From NCBI GenBank assembly GCA_900188465.1, contig FZPE01000001.1, forward strand, positions 124,001 to 188,000: a DNA stretch of 64,000 nt. The letters are read 5' to 3'. Below the pieces are notes generated by a model, which saw nothing but the letters and a program-made list of their open reading frames with translations, was not told where the DNA came from and made no database searches. The position numbers and the translations under genes are program-made. The stretch is from Micrococcales bacterium KH10. Lineage in GTDB: Bacteria > Actinomycetota > Actinomycetes > Actinomycetales > Cellulomonadaceae. Each line of letters starts with the position of its first letter. The stretch's first letter is position 1. Of this stretch, positions 26,510 to 38,639 are shown one piece after another.

Positions 26510-26571
26510 GCCGCAGGACAACTTCCCTGTCGACGGTTTGTTTCCCGGCAACAGGGAAGAAAACCTGCGGC
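26510..26571 (+). other. Long composite hairpin downstream of pgl
   Basis: Two nested perfect 8-bp stems, GCCGCAGG/CCTGCGGC (outer) and TTCCCTGT/ACAGGGAA (inner), are separated by a symmetric 5x5 internal loop (ACAAC against GAAAA) and capped by a 20-nt loop. It lies between the pgl stop and the terminator. It could be a processed 3' UTR or a small RNA. Function is unknown. Confidence 0.5.
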
Positions 26572-26647
26572 ATTCAGAGTGTGGTTTCGGCCCCTTCGAC
26601 ACTTCAGGAAACGGCAATCTCCACTAGGGACTCATTGAAGCAATAGC

Positions 26648-26683
26648 AAAGGGCGCCCCAGCCAAATGGCCGGGGCGCCCTTT
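26648..26683. terminator. Bidirectional terminator between pgl and secG
   Basis: A perfect 12-bp stem, AAAGGGCGCCCC (26648-26659) with GGGGCGCCCTTT (26672-26683), sits between convergent genes. A and T runs flank the stem on both sides, so it can stop transcription from either direction. Confidence 0.85.
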
Positions 26684-26703
26684 GAATGCTTGTGGGCTAT
26701 CCG

Positions 26704-26985
26704 TTAGCTGCCGAATCCGTACTTCTGTAGCAGACCGATCAGGATGATCGAGACGAACCACACGATGGCAAAGCCGATCGTAATGCGGTTCAAGTTGCGT
26801 TCCGCCACACCTGAGGAGCTTGCGGACTGTGCGATACCGCCACCGAACATATCGGCCAGACCGCCACCCTTACCCTTGTGCATCAGAATCAGCAGAATCA
26901 GGAATGCACTGGTCAGGAGCATGATGACCTGTAACACGATCAGCAAAACATCCACAGTTTCAACAACTCTCGTCAGAAATGGCAC
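26704..26985 (-). CDS. secG: Preprotein translocase subunit SecG
   Basis: SecG is a small auxiliary subunit of the SecYEG protein-conducting channel. The 93-residue protein has two membrane helices joined by the family's Gly-rich segment KGKGGGLADMFGGG and ends after the second helix. The conserved core starts near residue 10 (VDVLLIVLQVIMLL), so a start a few residues later is possible. It lies after tpiA in the glycolysis block, the usual actinobacterial order. Confidence 0.92.
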   Translation of the reverse strand: MPFLTRVVETVDVLLIVLQVIMLLTSAFLILLILMHKGKGGGLADMFGGGIAQSASSSGVAERNLNRITIGFAIVWFVSIILIGLLQKYGFGS

Positions 26986-27067
26986 GCCCTCAAGTTATGG
27001 GACGCAACGGACAACCCCACTAGTCTACGCTATGTCTGGCGTTGCCAGCCACAACGTGGCGGGCGAG

Positions 27068-27853
27068 TCAGGCGATCTTGTAGTAGCTCGCGATCTTGGC
27101 GAACTCTTCTGGATCGAGGCTCGCGCCACCGACCAGACCACCGTCGATGTCCTTCTCGGCCATCAGTTCGACGATCGAGCTCGACTTGACTGAGCCACCG
27201 TAAAGGACGCGTACCGCGTCGGCGACCTCTGCCGAATACAGTTCAGCCAACCGGGCACGGATCGCGCCGATGACTTCCTGTGCGTCAGCGGGCGTTGCGA
27301 CCTCGCCGGTGCCGATCGCCCAGACGGGCTCGTAGGCGATAACGATCTTGGCTGCCTCTTCGGCAGTCAGACCGGCCAGCGCACCGTCGACCTGAGCCAG
27401 CGTGTAAGACACGTGCTCGCCAGCCTTGCGGATGTCCAGGCCCTCACCGACACACACGATCGGGATCAGATCGTGGTCGAGTGCGGCCTTGGTCTTGGCT
27501 GCTACGAGTTCGTCAGTCTCGCCGTGGTACTGACGACGTTCCGAGTGACCCACTGCAACGTAGGTCACTCCGAGCTTGGCGAGGAACACCGGCGAGATCT
27601 CACCGGTGTATGCGCCTGAGACATGCTGGGAGACGTCCTGTGCTCCGTACTTGACGCCCAGGCCCTCGGCTTCGACCACGGTCTGAATCGAACGCAGGTC
27701 AGTGAACGGTGCGAGGACCGCGACGTCTACCTTGTCGAAGTCATGCTTCGCGTCGCGCAGCGTCCAGGCAAGTTTTTGTACCTGGTGAACCGCCTCGAGG
27801 TGGTCGAGGTTCAACTTCCAGTTTCCCGCGATCAGCGGGGTGCGAGTTGCCAC
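27068..27853 (-). CDS. tpiA: Triose-phosphate isomerase
   Basis: This enzyme interconverts dihydroxyacetone phosphate and glyceraldehyde 3-phosphate. All key motifs are present in 261 residues: LIAGNWKLN with the active-site Asn and Lys, [15 protein letters not shown] with the catalytic His, and [12 protein letters not shown] with the catalytic Glu. Near the end, [11 protein letters not shown] binds phosphate. It follows pgk by 40 bp and is probably part of a gap-pgk-tpiA-secG transcript. Confidence 0.97.
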   Translation of the reverse strand: MATRTPLIAGNWKLNLDHLEAVHQVQKLAWTLRDAKHDFDKVDVAVLAPFTDLRSIQTVVEAEGLGVKYGAQDVSQHVSGAYTGEISPVFLAKLGVTYVAVGHSERRQYHGETDELVAAKTKAALDHDLIPIVCVGEGLDIRKAGEHVSYTLAQVDGALAGLTAEEAAKIVIAYEPVWAIGTGEVATPADAQEVIGAIRARLAELYSAEVADAVRVLYGGSVKSSSIVELMAEKDIDGGLVGGASLDPEEFAKIASYYKIA

Positions 27854-27893
27854 GTTGTGGACTCCTTCTAGTTAAAAGACCGTAGATAAAGGA

Positions 27894-29099
27894 TCAGGCT
27901 TCGAGGACTGCGATTCCGGGGAGTTCCTTGCCCTCAAGGAACTCAAGGCTTGCGCCGCCACCGGTTGAGATGTGTGAGAATCCGGCCTCGTTGAATCCGA
28001 GGATACGCACTGCGGCGGCAGAGTCGCCACCACCGACGACCGAGAATGCCCCGGCAGCGGTTGCGTCGACGATGCCCTGCGCGACGGCCCGAGTTCCACC
28101 TGAGAAGGCTTCGAACTCGAAGACGCCCGCTGGACCGTTCCACACAATGGTCTTGGCGTCAGCCAATTTGGCCTCGAAGAGCTTCTGCGATTCTGGGCCG
28201 ATGTCCAGGCCCATCTGGTCGGCCGGAATCGCGTCAGCGGCGACAACGGTGGCCGGGGCATCCGACTTGAACTCGGGGGCGACCACGACGTCCACGGGAA
28301 CGACGATCTCGACACCCTTGGCGGCGGCTGTCTCCAGATATCCCTTGACGGTGTCGATCTGGTCAGCCTCCAGCAACGAGGTACCGACGTTATAGCCCTT
28401 GGCGGCCAGGAAGGTGAATGCCATGCCGCCACCGATGAGCAGGCGGTCAGCCTTGCTCAGCAGGTTCTCGATCACGCCGAGCTTGTCCGAGACCTTCGAG
28501 CCGCCTAGGACCACAGCATAGGGACGAGCAGGGCTTTCGGTTGCCTTCTTGAGCGATTCGACCTCTTTGAGGACGAGCAGCCCGGTCGCAGCAGGCAGAG
28601 CCTTGGCGATGTCGTAAACCGACGCCTGCTTGCGGTGCACGACACCGAAGCCATCGGAGACGTAAGCGTCAGCGAGTTCTGCCAGTTCGGCGGCCAGTGC
28701 CGCCCGCTCGGCTTCGTCCTTGGAGGTCTCGCGAGCGTCGAAGCGGACGTTCTCCAGCAGTGCCACATCACCGTCGTTCAGCGCCGCGACAGTGGCTTTG
28801 GCTGAGTCACCCACCAGGTCACCGGCAAGGGCCACGTCTTGTCCCAGCAACTCCCCCAGTCGCTTCGCAACCGGTGCGAGTGAGAACTTCGGGTCCGGTG
28901 CGCCCTTGGGACGGCCGAGGTGCGCCACGAGCACGACTTTGGCACCAGCAGCGATCAAAGTCTTGATCGTCGGTAGTGCGGCTCGAATCCGGCCGTCGTC
29001 GGTGATGGTTGTACCGTCGAGCGGCACATTGAAGTCAGAGCGAACCAGAACGCGCTTGCCGCGCAGGTCGCCCAGGGACTCGATGGTATTGACTGCCAC
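27894..29099 (-). CDS. pgk: Phosphoglycerate kinase
   Basis: This is a 401-residue monomeric kinase that makes ATP from 1,3-bisphosphoglycerate. The N-terminal substrate site has [20 protein letters not shown] and HLGRPKG. The C-terminal nucleotide site has [15 protein letters not shown], and the Gly-rich end is [11 protein letters not shown]. It lies between gap and tpiA. Length and motifs are normal. Confidence 0.97.
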   Translation of the reverse strand: MAVNTIESLGDLRGKRVLVRSDFNVPLDGTTITDDGRIRAALPTIKTLIAAGAKVVLVAHLGRPKGAPDPKFSLAPVAKRLGELLGQDVALAGDLVGDSAKATVAALNDGDVALLENVRFDARETSKDEAERAALAAELAELADAYVSDGFGVVHRKQASVYDIAKALPAATGLLVLKEVESLKKATESPARPYAVVLGGSKVSDKLGVIENLLSKADRLLIGGGMAFTFLAAKGYNVGTSLLEADQIDTVKGYLETAAAKGVEIVVPVDVVVAPEFKSDAPATVVAADAIPADQMGLDIGPESQKLFEAKLADAKTIVWNGPAGVFEFEAFSGGTRAVAQGIVDATAAGAFSVVGGGDSAAAVRILGFNEAGFSHISTGGGASLEFLEGKELPGIAVLEA

Positions 29100-29205
29100 T
29101 GCTGTCTCCTTGTGGAAGAGATACGTCTCACAACTGGTGAAACGAGAACTTGTCGAACGAATGAGGCGAAGTCAGCGTCGAGGTGTTCGCCCCGGACAGC
29201 ACAAC

Positions 29206-29249
29206 GTCCGCGTGCGCGGTGCGGCCTAGTGCCACTGGCGCACGCGGAC
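29206..29249 (-). terminator. Stem-loop between gap and pgk
   Basis: A perfect 12-bp repeat, GTCCGCGTGCGC (29206-29217) and GCGCACGCGGAC (29238-29249), lies after gap on the minus strand. No T run follows, so it may act as a partial terminator or RNA-stability element within the operon. Confidence 0.5.
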
Positions 29250-29294
29250 GGAGTGCATGTCTTCTGTAGAACCGACTATGTCGGATCAGTGAGA

Positions 29295-30443
<1,149 letters not shown>

Positions 30444-30607
30444 TCAGATTACTTGCTGTCCTATTTGACATGATCGAGCCTATACCTGCCTTTGAGATAT
30501 AGTCCGGGACCTACGTCCACGATGGGCATTGACCCGAATCGGTCATGTCACATGTTCCACTTTACCGGCACATAGAACATTCACCACAAATTGGGCATGT
30601 TCTCAAG

Positions 30608-31588
30608 TCAAAGATCAAGCAAATCCGGACTTAATCCCGCTTCGGTGTCCGGAATGCCCAATTCGACGGCGCGGCGGTCAGCCGTGGCGAGCAGACGACG
30701 GATACGCCCCGCGACCGCGTCCTTGGTCAACGGCGGGTCAGCGTGTTGTCCCAGTTCTTCCAATGACGCTTCACGGTGCGCGATGCGCAGCTCGCCGGCT
30801 TGTCGCAAGTGATCGGGAACGTCGTCGCCGAGAATCTCGAAGGCTCGTTCAACGCGGGCGCTGGCTGCGACCGCAGCGCGGGCGGAACGCCGCAAGTTCG
30901 CGTCGTCGAAGTTGGCGAGGCGGTTCGCGGTACCACGCACTTCCCGATGTTCGCGTCGCTCCAACCACACCTGAAGAGTGCTGGAAGCGCCCATGCGCTT
31001 CAGCATCTCCGCAATCGCGTCACCATCACGGATCACCACGCGGTCGACGCCGCGCACTTCACGGGCCTTGGCTTGAACCCCGAGGCGACGAGCCGCCCCG
31101 ACCAGTGCCATCGCAGCCTCGGTTCCCGGGCAGGTGACTTCCATCGCCGTCGAGCGTCCGGGCTCAGTCAGGGAGCCGTGAGCCAGGAACGCGCCGCGCC
31201 AGGCTGACTCAATCTCCGCTGCACCACCGGCGACGACCTGCGGGGGCAGACCACGTACCGGCCGACCACGCACGTCGAGAAGTCCGGTTTGACGGGCCAG
31301 AGTCTCGCCGTCGCGCACCACCCGCACCACATAGCGTGCGCTGCGCTTCAGCCCGCCTCCCGAGACCACGATGAGCTCGGAATTGTGACCGTACACATCC
31401 TTGATGGCGTCCTGAAGGCGCCGCGCGGTCAATTGGGAATCAACCTCGGCTTCAATAACGATTCGTCCCGAAATGATGTGCAGGCCGCCAGAGAAGCGGA
31501 GCATCGCCGCCACCTCGGCTTTTCGGCACGAGACCTTGTCTACAGATATCTGTGCGAGTTCTTCTTTCACATCACTCGTCAACGCCAT
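30608..31588 (-). CDS. whiA: DNA-binding protein WhiA
   Basis: WhiA is a LAGLIDADG-like plus helix-turn-helix regulator, a sporulation and division regulator in Streptomyces, conserved in Gram-positive bacteria. The protein shows [13 protein letters not shown] at the N-terminus, [29 protein letters not shown], and the C-terminal HTH with [31 protein letters not shown] 31588 gives the usual [11 protein letters not shown] start; the frame allows four more residues upstream. It sits with yvcK and rapZ in the conserved actinobacterial whiA cluster. Confidence 0.95.
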   Translation of the reverse strand: MALTSDVKEELAQISVDKVSCRKAEVAAMLRFSGGLHIISGRIVIEAEVDSQLTARRLQDAIKDVYGHNSELIVVSGGGLKRSARYVVRVVRDGETLARQTGLLDVRGRPVRGLPPQVVAGGAAEIESAWRGAFLAHGSLTEPGRSTAMEVTCPGTEAAMALVGAARRLGVQAKAREVRGVDRVVIRDGDAIAEMLKRMGASSTLQVWLERREHREVRGTANRLANFDDANLRRSARAAVAASARVERAFEILGDDVPDHLRQAGELRIAHREASLEELGQHADPPLTKDAVAGRIRRLLATADRRAVELGIPDTEAGLSPDLLDL

Positions 31589-31699
31589 GGGGACCATCAT
31601 GTCACCGTCTTTGCGTTGAATCGAGTTCAGCGGGCAAGACCGCTACGACATGCTCGCGATCTAGACCGCATAGCAGGCTGACTTCAGCCGGACAAGGCA

Positions 31700-32734
31700 C
31701 TAGACCAAATCGTCCACACCGAAAATCTCGCGGTAGGCGGCTGCCAGCCGTAACCGCTCATGACGAGCGGTGCCGTCAGCCCTGCGCACATCGGAGACGA
31801 CAAGCCGCGCGCCCAGCCGCGCCGCCGCCGCCCGCATGCGACGAGGCGATGAGAACTGCGACGGGTCCACCAAGATGACGTCGAACCGCATATCCGGCGC
31901 ATGGGAATGCAACGCGTCGAGCTGATCTACCGCAGTCATCCCGAATGACTCGTCGTCCCCGGTGCCGATATTCAATGTCAGCAGTCGGTGAGCGCGCGAT
32001 TCGATAATCGCCTGACGGAGTTTCGGCACCACCAGGTGCGGCATCACCGAAGAGAACCACGATCCCGGGCCGAAGACCACCCATTCAGCGTCTGCGACGG
32101 CGCTCAGCACCTCCTGCGGCACGGGCGGGTCATCGGGCGTCAGTCGAATCCGGTTGATCCGTCCCGCGGCCAGCGCGACCTGCGTCTGGCCGAAGACCGC
32201 GCGACTTTCACCTTCAACATCGATATCGGCCTCAATAGCCAGAGGTACGGCCGCCATGGGAAGGACTCGTCCACGAGCCCCCAACAACCGTGCGATCCAG
32301 TCCAAGCCTTCGACGCTGTCGCCCAGCAACTCCCACAACGCCACAATCAGAAGGTTGCCCACAGCATGATGGTCCAGTTCGCCATCGGAACTGAAGCGGT
32401 ACTGCAGTACGTCACGCCAGGTCTGACCCCACTCAGAGTCGTCACACAGCGCAGAGAGCGCCATGCGCAGGTCACCTGGAGGCAACGCGCCGAATTCTTG
32501 CCGTAGCCGACCGGATGAGCCGCCATCGTCCGCCACAGTCACCACACCGGTAATGCGGTCGGTCACCAGGCGCAGGGCCGAGAGCGTGGCCGCCAGGCCG
32601 TGTCCCCCGCCGAAGGCGACGACTTCAGGACGGGCCTCGACATGACGCAGGCGGGGTTCCGGAATCGCTGAGGACACCGCTGGAATCGAACCGGTCGCGG
32701 GACGCGCGGTGCGGGCACTACTTGGCAGTTCCAT
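31700..32734 (-). CDS. yvcK: YvcK/CofD-like gluconeogenesis factor
   Basis: The 344-residue protein belongs to the YvcK (CuvA) family, UDP-sugar-binding proteins needed for growth on gluconeogenic carbon and for cell-wall regulation. It has VVAFGGGHGLAATLSALR, VVTVADDGGSSGRLR, the acidic LPPGDLRMALSAL and LDHHAVGNLLIVALWELLGD, and the later VFGPGSWFSSVMPHL. The conserved part begins near residue 36, so a start further downstream is possible. It lies 3 bp after rapZ and before whiA. Confidence 0.93.
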   Translation of the reverse strand: MELPSSARTARPATGSIPAVSSAIPEPRLRHVEARPEVVAFGGGHGLAATLSALRLVTDRITGVVTVADDGGSSGRLRQEFGALPPGDLRMALSALCDDSEWGQTWRDVLQYRFSSDGELDHHAVGNLLIVALWELLGDSVEGLDWIARLLGARGRVLPMAAVPLAIEADIDVEGESRAVFGQTQVALAAGRINRIRLTPDDPPVPQEVLSAVADAEWVVFGPGSWFSSVMPHLVVPKLRQAIIESRAHRLLTLNIGTGDDESFGMTAVDQLDALHSHAPDMRFDVILVDPSQFSSPRRMRAAAARLGARLVVSDVRRADGTARHERLRLAAAYREIFGVDDLV

Positions 32735-32737
32735 TGA

Positions 32738-33673
32738 TCACTCCCGACCCAGATCCCGTGCTGTAGTCACGACCGCGTGCCCGGACTCACGCAGTTCCTC
32801 AGCCAAAGCGTCGGCAATCGCCACTGATCGATGCTGTCCGCCGGTGCAGCCAATCGCAATCGTGGTGTAGCGCTTTTCCTCGCGTTCGTAGCCGGCCAGC
32901 ACTGGCTGAAGAGCGGCAGCATATTTCGTCACGAAGTCGCGAGCACCGTCCTGCTCCAGCACGTAGTCGCGTACGGGGGCGTCCTTCCCGCTGAGGTGGC
33001 GCAGCTCAGTGATCCAATACGGGTTCGCGAGGAATCGCACGTCGGCGACATGATCGGCATCCAGTGGCAGACCATGTTTGAATCCGAATGAGACGATCGA
33101 GACCCGCAGCACTCCCGGATGGTCGGAGGCGACCGCAGGGCGCAGCACCCGCGCCAGATCGTTGACCGACAGGTCGGACGTGTCAATGACCAGGTCACTG
33201 CGACGACGGATCGGCTCGAGTAGTTCGCGTTCGGCGGCGATGCCGTCCAGAATCCGGCCCTCAGGAGCCAATGGGTGCGGTCGTCGCACCTGCTCGAAAC
33301 GTTTGACGAGCGTCGCGTCCGAGGCATCGAGGAACAGCAGTTGGAAGTTGGCTCCGGACCGGCGCAGGTCTTCCACGGCGCCGCCCATGCCTGCGAAGAA
33401 CTCCTTGCCACGCACATCGAGCACTACGGCGAGCCGGCGTACCGATGAGCCGGTGCGCGAGACCAGATCGACCAGCGGCGGCAACAAGTTGGGTGGCAAG
33501 TTATCGACTACGAACCATTGCATGTCTTCGAGTACATCGGCGGCGCGGGTGCGTCCAGCGCCTGACATTCCCGTGATCACCACGACGGTGACGCCTTCGC
33601 TGACAGGTCGATGAGCTGCGGCTTCCACCGCAGGAATGCCGTGTGGAACTGTCATGGGATTCGGCTCGTTCAT
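32738..33673 (-). CDS. rapZ: RNase adapter protein RapZ (P-loop, YvcJ)
   Basis: RapZ proteins bind nucleotides and regulate glucosamine-6-phosphate synthesis in proteobacteria; in actinobacteria the partner is not established. The sequence has the P-loop TGMSGAGRTRAADVLEDMQW, FVVDNLPPNLL, LDVRGKEFF, and the C-terminal CTGGQHRSVAIADALAEEL. ATG 33673 is chosen because the longer frame (to 33733) would overlap uvrC and adds nothing conserved. The product is 311 residues. In the P-loop GMSGAGRT, Arg replaces the usual Lys, as often found in this family. Confidence 0.93.
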   Translation of the reverse strand: MNEPNPMTVPHGIPAVEAAAHRPVSEGVTVVVITGMSGAGRTRAADVLEDMQWFVVDNLPPNLLPPLVDLVSRTGSSVRRLAVVLDVRGKEFFAGMGGAVEDLRRSGANFQLLFLDASDATLVKRFEQVRRPHPLAPEGRILDGIAAERELLEPIRRRSDLVIDTSDLSVNDLARVLRPAVASDHPGVLRVSIVSFGFKHGLPLDADHVADVRFLANPYWITELRHLSGKDAPVRDYVLEQDGARDFVTKYAAALQPVLAGYEREEKRYTTIAIGCTGGQHRSVAIADALAEELRESGHAVVTTARDLGRE

Positions 33674-33698
33674 GATGCCAGCATGCCAGGAATTGATC

Positions 33699-35651
33699 TC
33701 ACTTGGTTGACGTGTCCGTCGTCGTGTCGTCACTCGGCTCCGCTCGCTCGGTCAATCCGAGTCCTTCCCGGAGCCGTTGTACCGAGACTTTGCCCATTCC
33801 GGCGACCGTCAGGAGTTCGTCCGCGGACGCGGCCCTGATGGCCTTGACCGAGCCGAAATGCGACAGAAGTGCCTTGGCCCGAACGGGGCCGACGCCGGGT
33901 ATCTCATCTAGCACAGAGGCGGTCATGGTCGCCGAACGCCGTTTCCGGTGCGCTCTGATCGCAAAACGGTGGGCTTCGTCTCGGATCTGCTGCATCATGT
34001 ATAGGCCTTGGGAGGACCGCTCCAGGATCAGTGGGTAGTCCTCGTCTGGCAGCCAGACCTCTTCAAGGCGCTTGGCCAGTCCGCATAGTGCAACATTCGT
34101 GATGCCCAGTTCCTGGAACACCTCCCACGCTGCTGCCACCTGGGGTGCGCCGCCGTCGACGACGACGAGCTGCGGCGGGTAGGCGAACCGTTTGGGGCTG
34201 TTGTCGGTCGGTTGATCCTGCGGCGCTTCCTGCCGCCGGAACCTGCGTCGCAGCACCTCCCGCATCGCTTCGGTGTCGTCTCTTGCGCCGTCGCCAGTTT
34301 CGCCTTTGATGGCAAAAGTGCGGTATTCACTCTTACGAGGCAGACCGTCTTCGAAGACCACCATGGATGCCATCTGCGATGTGCCCTGGGTGTGGGAGAT
34401 GTCGTAGCACTCGATGCGCAGTGGCGCCTCGCCCATGCCAAAGGCCTCCTGGAGGTCTTGCAACGCACGGCTCCGGGTGGTCAGATCACCCGAGCGGCGC
34501 ATGCGATGCAGATTCAGCGCGTGTTCGGCGTTCTTTCGCACCGTGGCGGCAAGCTCCGCCTTGTCACCGCGCTGCGGCACACGCACCTCGACCTTGCTGC
34601 CGCGCCCTTTGCCCAGCCATTTCTCGACAGCATCCTGACCCTCCGGCGCCGCCGGGACCAAAACCAGTGGCGGGATCGCGTCCCGCATGTCCCAGTCCAT
34701 ATCCGCAGTGGTGAAGTACTCGCCGTAGGCTTGTTCCAGCACGCTAGCGACCAATTCGGTATCGGTGCGCGGTTCCTGGATCTCGACGATCCAGCCGCGT
34801 TGTCCCCTGACCCGGCCATCGCGTACGTAGAAGACCTGGACGGATGCTTCCAGTTCATCGCGGACCATGGCGTAGACGTCTGCGTTGGTGCCGTCGGTGA
34901 GCACCAGGGCGTTCTTTTCCATGGCGGATTCCAGTGCTTTGATGCTGTCTCGCAACACCGCGGCACGTTCAAAGTCGAGGTCCTGTGAGGCTTGTTGCAT
35001 CTGTGCAGTGAAACGCCTGATTAGGGCTGACGAGCGGCCCGCGAGAAAGTCGCACAGGTCTTCGGCCAGTTTGCGGTGACCTGCCGCGTCGATGCGTCCG
35101 ACACACGGCGCGGAACATTTGTCGATATAGCCCAGCAGGCAGGGGCGTCCCTGCAGCTCCGCACGCCGGAACACGCCACTCGAACAGGTACGCACCGGGA
35201 ACGGCTTCAGCAAGATGTCGAGGGTGTCGCGGATAGCCCAGGCCTGCGCGAACGGACCGAAATAGCGGTTACCGGGCATCTTCGCCCCGCGCATCACGAA
35301 GGCTCGCGGATACTTTTCCGACATGGTCACTGCCAGATAGGGGTATGACTTGTCGTCGCGGTACTTGATGTTGAAGCGCGGATCGAACTCCTTGATCCAC
35401 ATGTACTCCAGTGCAAGAGACTCGACCTCAGTGCCGACAACCGTCCACTCCACGCTTGAGGCTGTCGTGACCATCTGCTGAGTACGACGGTGCAGCGTGT
35501 GCAGCGGCTGAAAATAGTTGGCCAGTCGTGAGCGCAGGTTCTTCGCTTTGCCGACGTAGATGACCCGGCCGTGCTCGTCCTTGAAGCGGTACACACCGGG
35601 CGAAGTCGGTACTTCACCCGGTGCGGGACGGTACTCAGCGGGATCAGCCAT
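33699..35651 (-). CDS. uvrC: Excinuclease ABC subunit C
   Basis: UvrC makes the dual incisions in nucleotide excision repair. The 650-residue protein has an N-terminal GIY-YIG nuclease (PGVYRFKDEHGRVIYVGKAKNLRSRL), the UVR motif region near residue 205-240, the EndoV-like C-terminal nuclease (IECYDISHTQGTSQMASMVVFEDG), and a final helix-hairpin-helix pair (LDEIPGVGPVRAKALLSHFGS). It follows uvrA by 26 bp and is probably cotranscribed with it. Confidence 0.96.
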   Translation of the reverse strand: MADPAEYRPAPGEVPTSPGVYRFKDEHGRVIYVGKAKNLRSRLANYFQPLHTLHRRTQQMVTTASSVEWTVVGTEVESLALEYMWIKEFDPRFNIKYRDDKSYPYLAVTMSEKYPRAFVMRGAKMPGNRYFGPFAQAWAIRDTLDILLKPFPVRTCSSGVFRRAELQGRPCLLGYIDKCSAPCVGRIDAAGHRKLAEDLCDFLAGRSSALIRRFTAQMQQASQDLDFERAAVLRDSIKALESAMEKNALVLTDGTNADVYAMVRDELEASVQVFYVRDGRVRGQRGWIVEIQEPRTDTELVASVLEQAYGEYFTTADMDWDMRDAIPPLVLVPAAPEGQDAVEKWLGKGRGSKVEVRVPQRGDKAELAATVRKNAEHALNLHRMRRSGDLTTRSRALQDLQEAFGMGEAPLRIECYDISHTQGTSQMASMVVFEDGLPRKSEYRTFAIKGETGDGARDDTEAMREVLRRRFRRQEAPQDQPTDNSPKRFAYPPQLVVVDGGAPQVAAAWEVFQELGITNVALCGLAKRLEEVWLPDEDYPLILERSSQGLYMMQQIRDEAHRFAIRAHRKRRSATMTASVLDEIPGVGPVRAKALLSHFGSVKAIRAASADELLTVAGMGKVSVQRLREGLGLTERAEPSDDTTTDTSTK

Positions 35652-35677
35652 AACTTAATTGTCGCGCGAAAGGCTCG

Positions 35678-38530
35678 TCATTCTGCGTCGTGCGTGTCGA
35701 GCACCTCGGCCAGGAACTTTCCGGTGTGGCTCTCTTGAACTCGGGCAACGTCCTCTGGCGTGCCTTCGGCCACCACCATGCCGCCGCCAGAACCGCCTTC
35801 AGGCCCCATATCGATGACCCAGTCCGCGTTCTTGATCACGTCGAGGTTGTGCTCGATCACAATGACGGTGTTGCCCTTATCCGCCAAGGACTGCAGCACG
35901 CCGAGCAGTTTACGGATGTCCTCGAAGTGCAACCCAGTCGTGGGCTCGTCCAAGACGTACACGGTGCGTCCCGTCGACCGACGCTGCAGCTCTGCGGCCA
36001 GCTTCACTCGTTGCGCTTCTCCCCCGGACAACGTGGGAGCCGGCTGTCCGAGCCGAACATAGCCGAGCCCGACATCGACCAGGGTCTTCAAATGGCGTCG
36101 GATTCGAGGGACCGCCGCGAAGAACTCTTCAGCTTCCTCAATCGGCATATGCAGCACGTCTGCCACCGTTTTCCCCTTGTAATGGACCTCAAGGGTCTCG
36201 CGGTTGTAGCGCGCCCCGTGACAGACCTCACATGGAACATACACGTCGGGCAGGAAGTTCATCTCGATCTTGATGGTTCCATCGCCTGAACATGCGTCGC
36301 AGCGCCCGCCTTTGACATTGAACGAGAACCGCCCCGGCCCGTAGCCTCGGACCTTGGCCTCAGTGGTTTCCGCGAAGAGCTTGCGCACAGAATCCCACAC
36401 CCCGGTGTATGTCGCCGGGTTGGACCGTGGCGTCCGACCAATCGGACCCTGGTCGACGTGAACGACCTTGTCCAGGTGCTCCAGACCGGTCACACGCCGA
36501 TGCCGTCCAGCCACGCGCTTGGCACCATTGAGTTCATTGGCGAGCACGGTGTAGAGGATCGAGTTGACCAGAGTCGACTTTCCAGAACCGCTCACGCCCG
36601 TGACGGCCGTCAACACCCCGAGCGGAAACGCCACATCGACGTTGCGCAGATTATTCTCACGAGCACCGACGACGGTGATCATGCGATCTTTGTCCATGGC
36701 GCGCCGCTCGGCTGGCATCGGGATCGAGCGGCGCCCTGCGATATATGCGCCGGTGACCGAGTCCTTAGACTTCAGCAAACCCTTGAGGTCACCGGAGTGC
36801 ACGACTCGTCCGCCGTGTTCCCCTGCCCCGGGGCCGACATCGACGATCCAGTCAGCCGTGCGAATGGTGTCTTCGTCGTGTTCGACCACGATGAGCGTGT
36901 TGCCAAGATCGCGCAGTCTGGTCAGAGTGTCGATCAGACGCCGGTTGTCACGTTGATGAAGTCCGATGGAAGGCTCGTCCAAGACATACAACACCCCGAC
37001 GAGACCCGACCCGATCTGCGTCGCCAACCGGATACGCTGCGCCTCTCCACCCGAAAGGGTTCCCGCGGCGCGGGACATCGTCAGATAGTCCAAGCCGACA
37101 TCGAGCAGGAAGCCGAGTCGCGCCTGGATCTCTTTGAGCACCTGCCCGGCGATCACCTGTTCACGCTGACCGAGGGTCAGATCGTTCAGGAATGCGCTGG
37201 CGTCGCGAATGGACAGGTCACACACCTGAGCGATGGAATGACCGTCGACCTTCACCGCGAGCACTTCTGGCTTGAGTCGCGCGCCCTGGCAGGCCGGGCA
37301 TGGCACCTCGCGCATATACGCTTCGTACTTCTCCTTCGACCACTCGGATTCGGTCTCGTCGTGACGCCGTTCCAGGAAGGCGATGACACCCTCGAAGCCT
37401 GTGGCGTAGCGGCGTTCTCGTCCCCATCGGTTGCGGTAGCGAACCTTCACGTCATAGTTGCGCCCGTACAGGACGGCTTCCTGGACCTTCTTGGACAGGT
37501 CCTGCCACGGCGTGTCCATCTCGAAGTCGAGTTCATCCGCTAACCCGATCAAGATGCGCTGAAAGTACTCACTCGAGGTCTGCGTCCACGGTGCGATGGC
37601 GCCTTCGGCCAAGGACTTCTCAGGATCGGGGACGACCAGCTCCGGATCGACTTCCAACCGCATGCCCAGCCCGGTGCACTCAGTACAGGCGCCGTAGGGC
37701 GCGTTGAACGAGAAGGTGCGCGGTTCGATCTCCTCAAGGGTGAGCGGGTGGTCGTTGGGACAAGCACGGTGTTCGGAGAAGCGACGTTCCCGATCCGGAT
37801 CATCGGCATCCGCGTCAACGAATTCAACGACCAACAGGCCCGAAGCTAGACGTAGCGCGGTTTCGACGGAATCGGTGAGTCGGCGTCGGACACCTTCTTT
37901 AGCGACCAGCCGGTCGACCACGACATCGATATCGTGCTTGAGTTTCTTCTCAAGCGTTGGTGGTTGCGAAAGAGATACCACAGTGCCATCGACCCGGGCT
38001 CGTGAAAAGCCTTGTGTCACCAACTCGCTGAAGAGTTCGGCGTATTCGCCTTTGCGGCCGCGCACTACCGGCGCGAGCAGCATGTACCGGGTGCCTTCTG
38101 GTAGCTCTAGCAACCGGTCCACGATCTGCTGCGGTGTTTGGGCGACGATGCGCTCATCGCATATCGGACAGTGCGGCGTACCCGCGCGAGCGAAGAGCAA
38201 GCGCAGATAGTCGTAAACCTCGGTGATGGTTCCCACGGTCGAGCGCGGGTTCCGGTTGGTCGACTTCTGGTCGATCGAGACCGCTGGAGACAGGCCCTCG
38301 ATGAAATCGACATCCGGCTTGTCCATCTGTCCCAGGAATTGCCGGGCATAGGCCGACAACGATTCGACGTAGCGCCGCTGGCCTTCCGCGAAGATGGTGT
38401 CAAATGCCAATGACGACTTGCCCGATCCGGACAATCCGGTGAAGACGATCAATTGATCGCGTGGCAGGTCGAGGTCGACATTGCGAAGGTTGTGCTCACG
38501 TGCACCCTTGATAACGAGGCGTTCACTCAC
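35678..38530 (-). CDS. uvrA: Excinuclease ABC subunit A
   Basis: UvrA is the damage-recognition ATPase of excision repair. The 950-residue protein has two ABC modules: [37 protein letters not shown] in the first and [18 protein letters not shown] in the second, each with a signature ([16 protein letters not shown] and [17 protein letters not shown]). A zinc site is visible in [36 protein letters not shown] near-perfect LexA box lies 31 bp upstream, so SOS induction is likely. Confidence 0.97.
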   Translation of the reverse strand: MSERLVIKGAREHNLRNVDLDLPRDQLIVFTGLSGSGKSSLAFDTIFAEGQRRYVESLSAYARQFLGQMDKPDVDFIEGLSPAVSIDQKSTNRNPRSTVGTITEVYDYLRLLFARAGTPHCPICDERIVAQTPQQIVDRLLELPEGTRYMLLAPVVRGRKGEYAELFSELVTQGFSRARVDGTVVSLSQPPTLEKKLKHDIDVVVDRLVAKEGVRRRLTDSVETALRLASGLLVVEFVDADADDPDRERRFSEHRACPNDHPLTLEEIEPRTFSFNAPYGACTECTGLGMRLEVDPELVVPDPEKSLAEGAIAPWTQTSSEYFQRILIGLADELDFEMDTPWQDLSKKVQEAVLYGRNYDVKVRYRNRWGRERRYATGFEGVIAFLERRHDETESEWSKEKYEAYMREVPCPACQGARLKPEVLAVKVDGHSIAQVCDLSIRDASAFLNDLTLGQREQVIAGQVLKEIQARLGFLLDVGLDYLTMSRAAGTLSGGEAQRIRLATQIGSGLVGVLYVLDEPSIGLHQRDNRRLIDTLTRLRDLGNTLIVVEHDEDTIRTADWIVDVGPGAGEHGGRVVHSGDLKGLLKSKDSVTGAYIAGRRSIPMPAERRAMDKDRMITVVGARENNLRNVDVAFPLGVLTAVTGVSGSGKSTLVNSILYTVLANELNGAKRVAGRHRRVTGLEHLDKVVHVDQGPIGRTPRSNPATYTGVWDSVRKLFAETTEAKVRGYGPGRFSFNVKGGRCDACSGDGTIKIEMNFLPDVYVPCEVCHGARYNRETLEVHYKGKTVADVLHMPIEEAEEFFAAVPRIRRHLKTLVDVGLGYVRLGQPAPTLSGGEAQRVKLAAELQRRSTGRTVYVLDEPTTGLHFEDIRKLLGVLQSLADKGNTVIVIEHNLDVIKNADWVIDMGPEGGSGGGMVVAEGTPEDVARVQESHTGKFLAEVLDTHDAE

Positions 38531-38560
38531 TTGGCCATTCTAGGGCGACCGCACCGTTAT

Positions 38561-38576
38561 TCGCACGTTTGTTCGA
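38561..38576. promoter_or_regulatory. Likely LexA (SOS) box upstream of uvrA
   Basis: TCGCACGTTTGTTCGA matches the actinobacterial SOS consensus TCGAAC-N4-GTTCGA with one mismatch among twelve conserved bases. Its near edge is 31 bp upstream of the uvrA start on the minus strand. Confidence 0.7.
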
Positions 38577-38639
38577 TACGTGTCGTTGATCACATCGTGA
38601 TGAGTTGCGTTCGGTCAGAGATTGTTCGACAGTCAAAAC

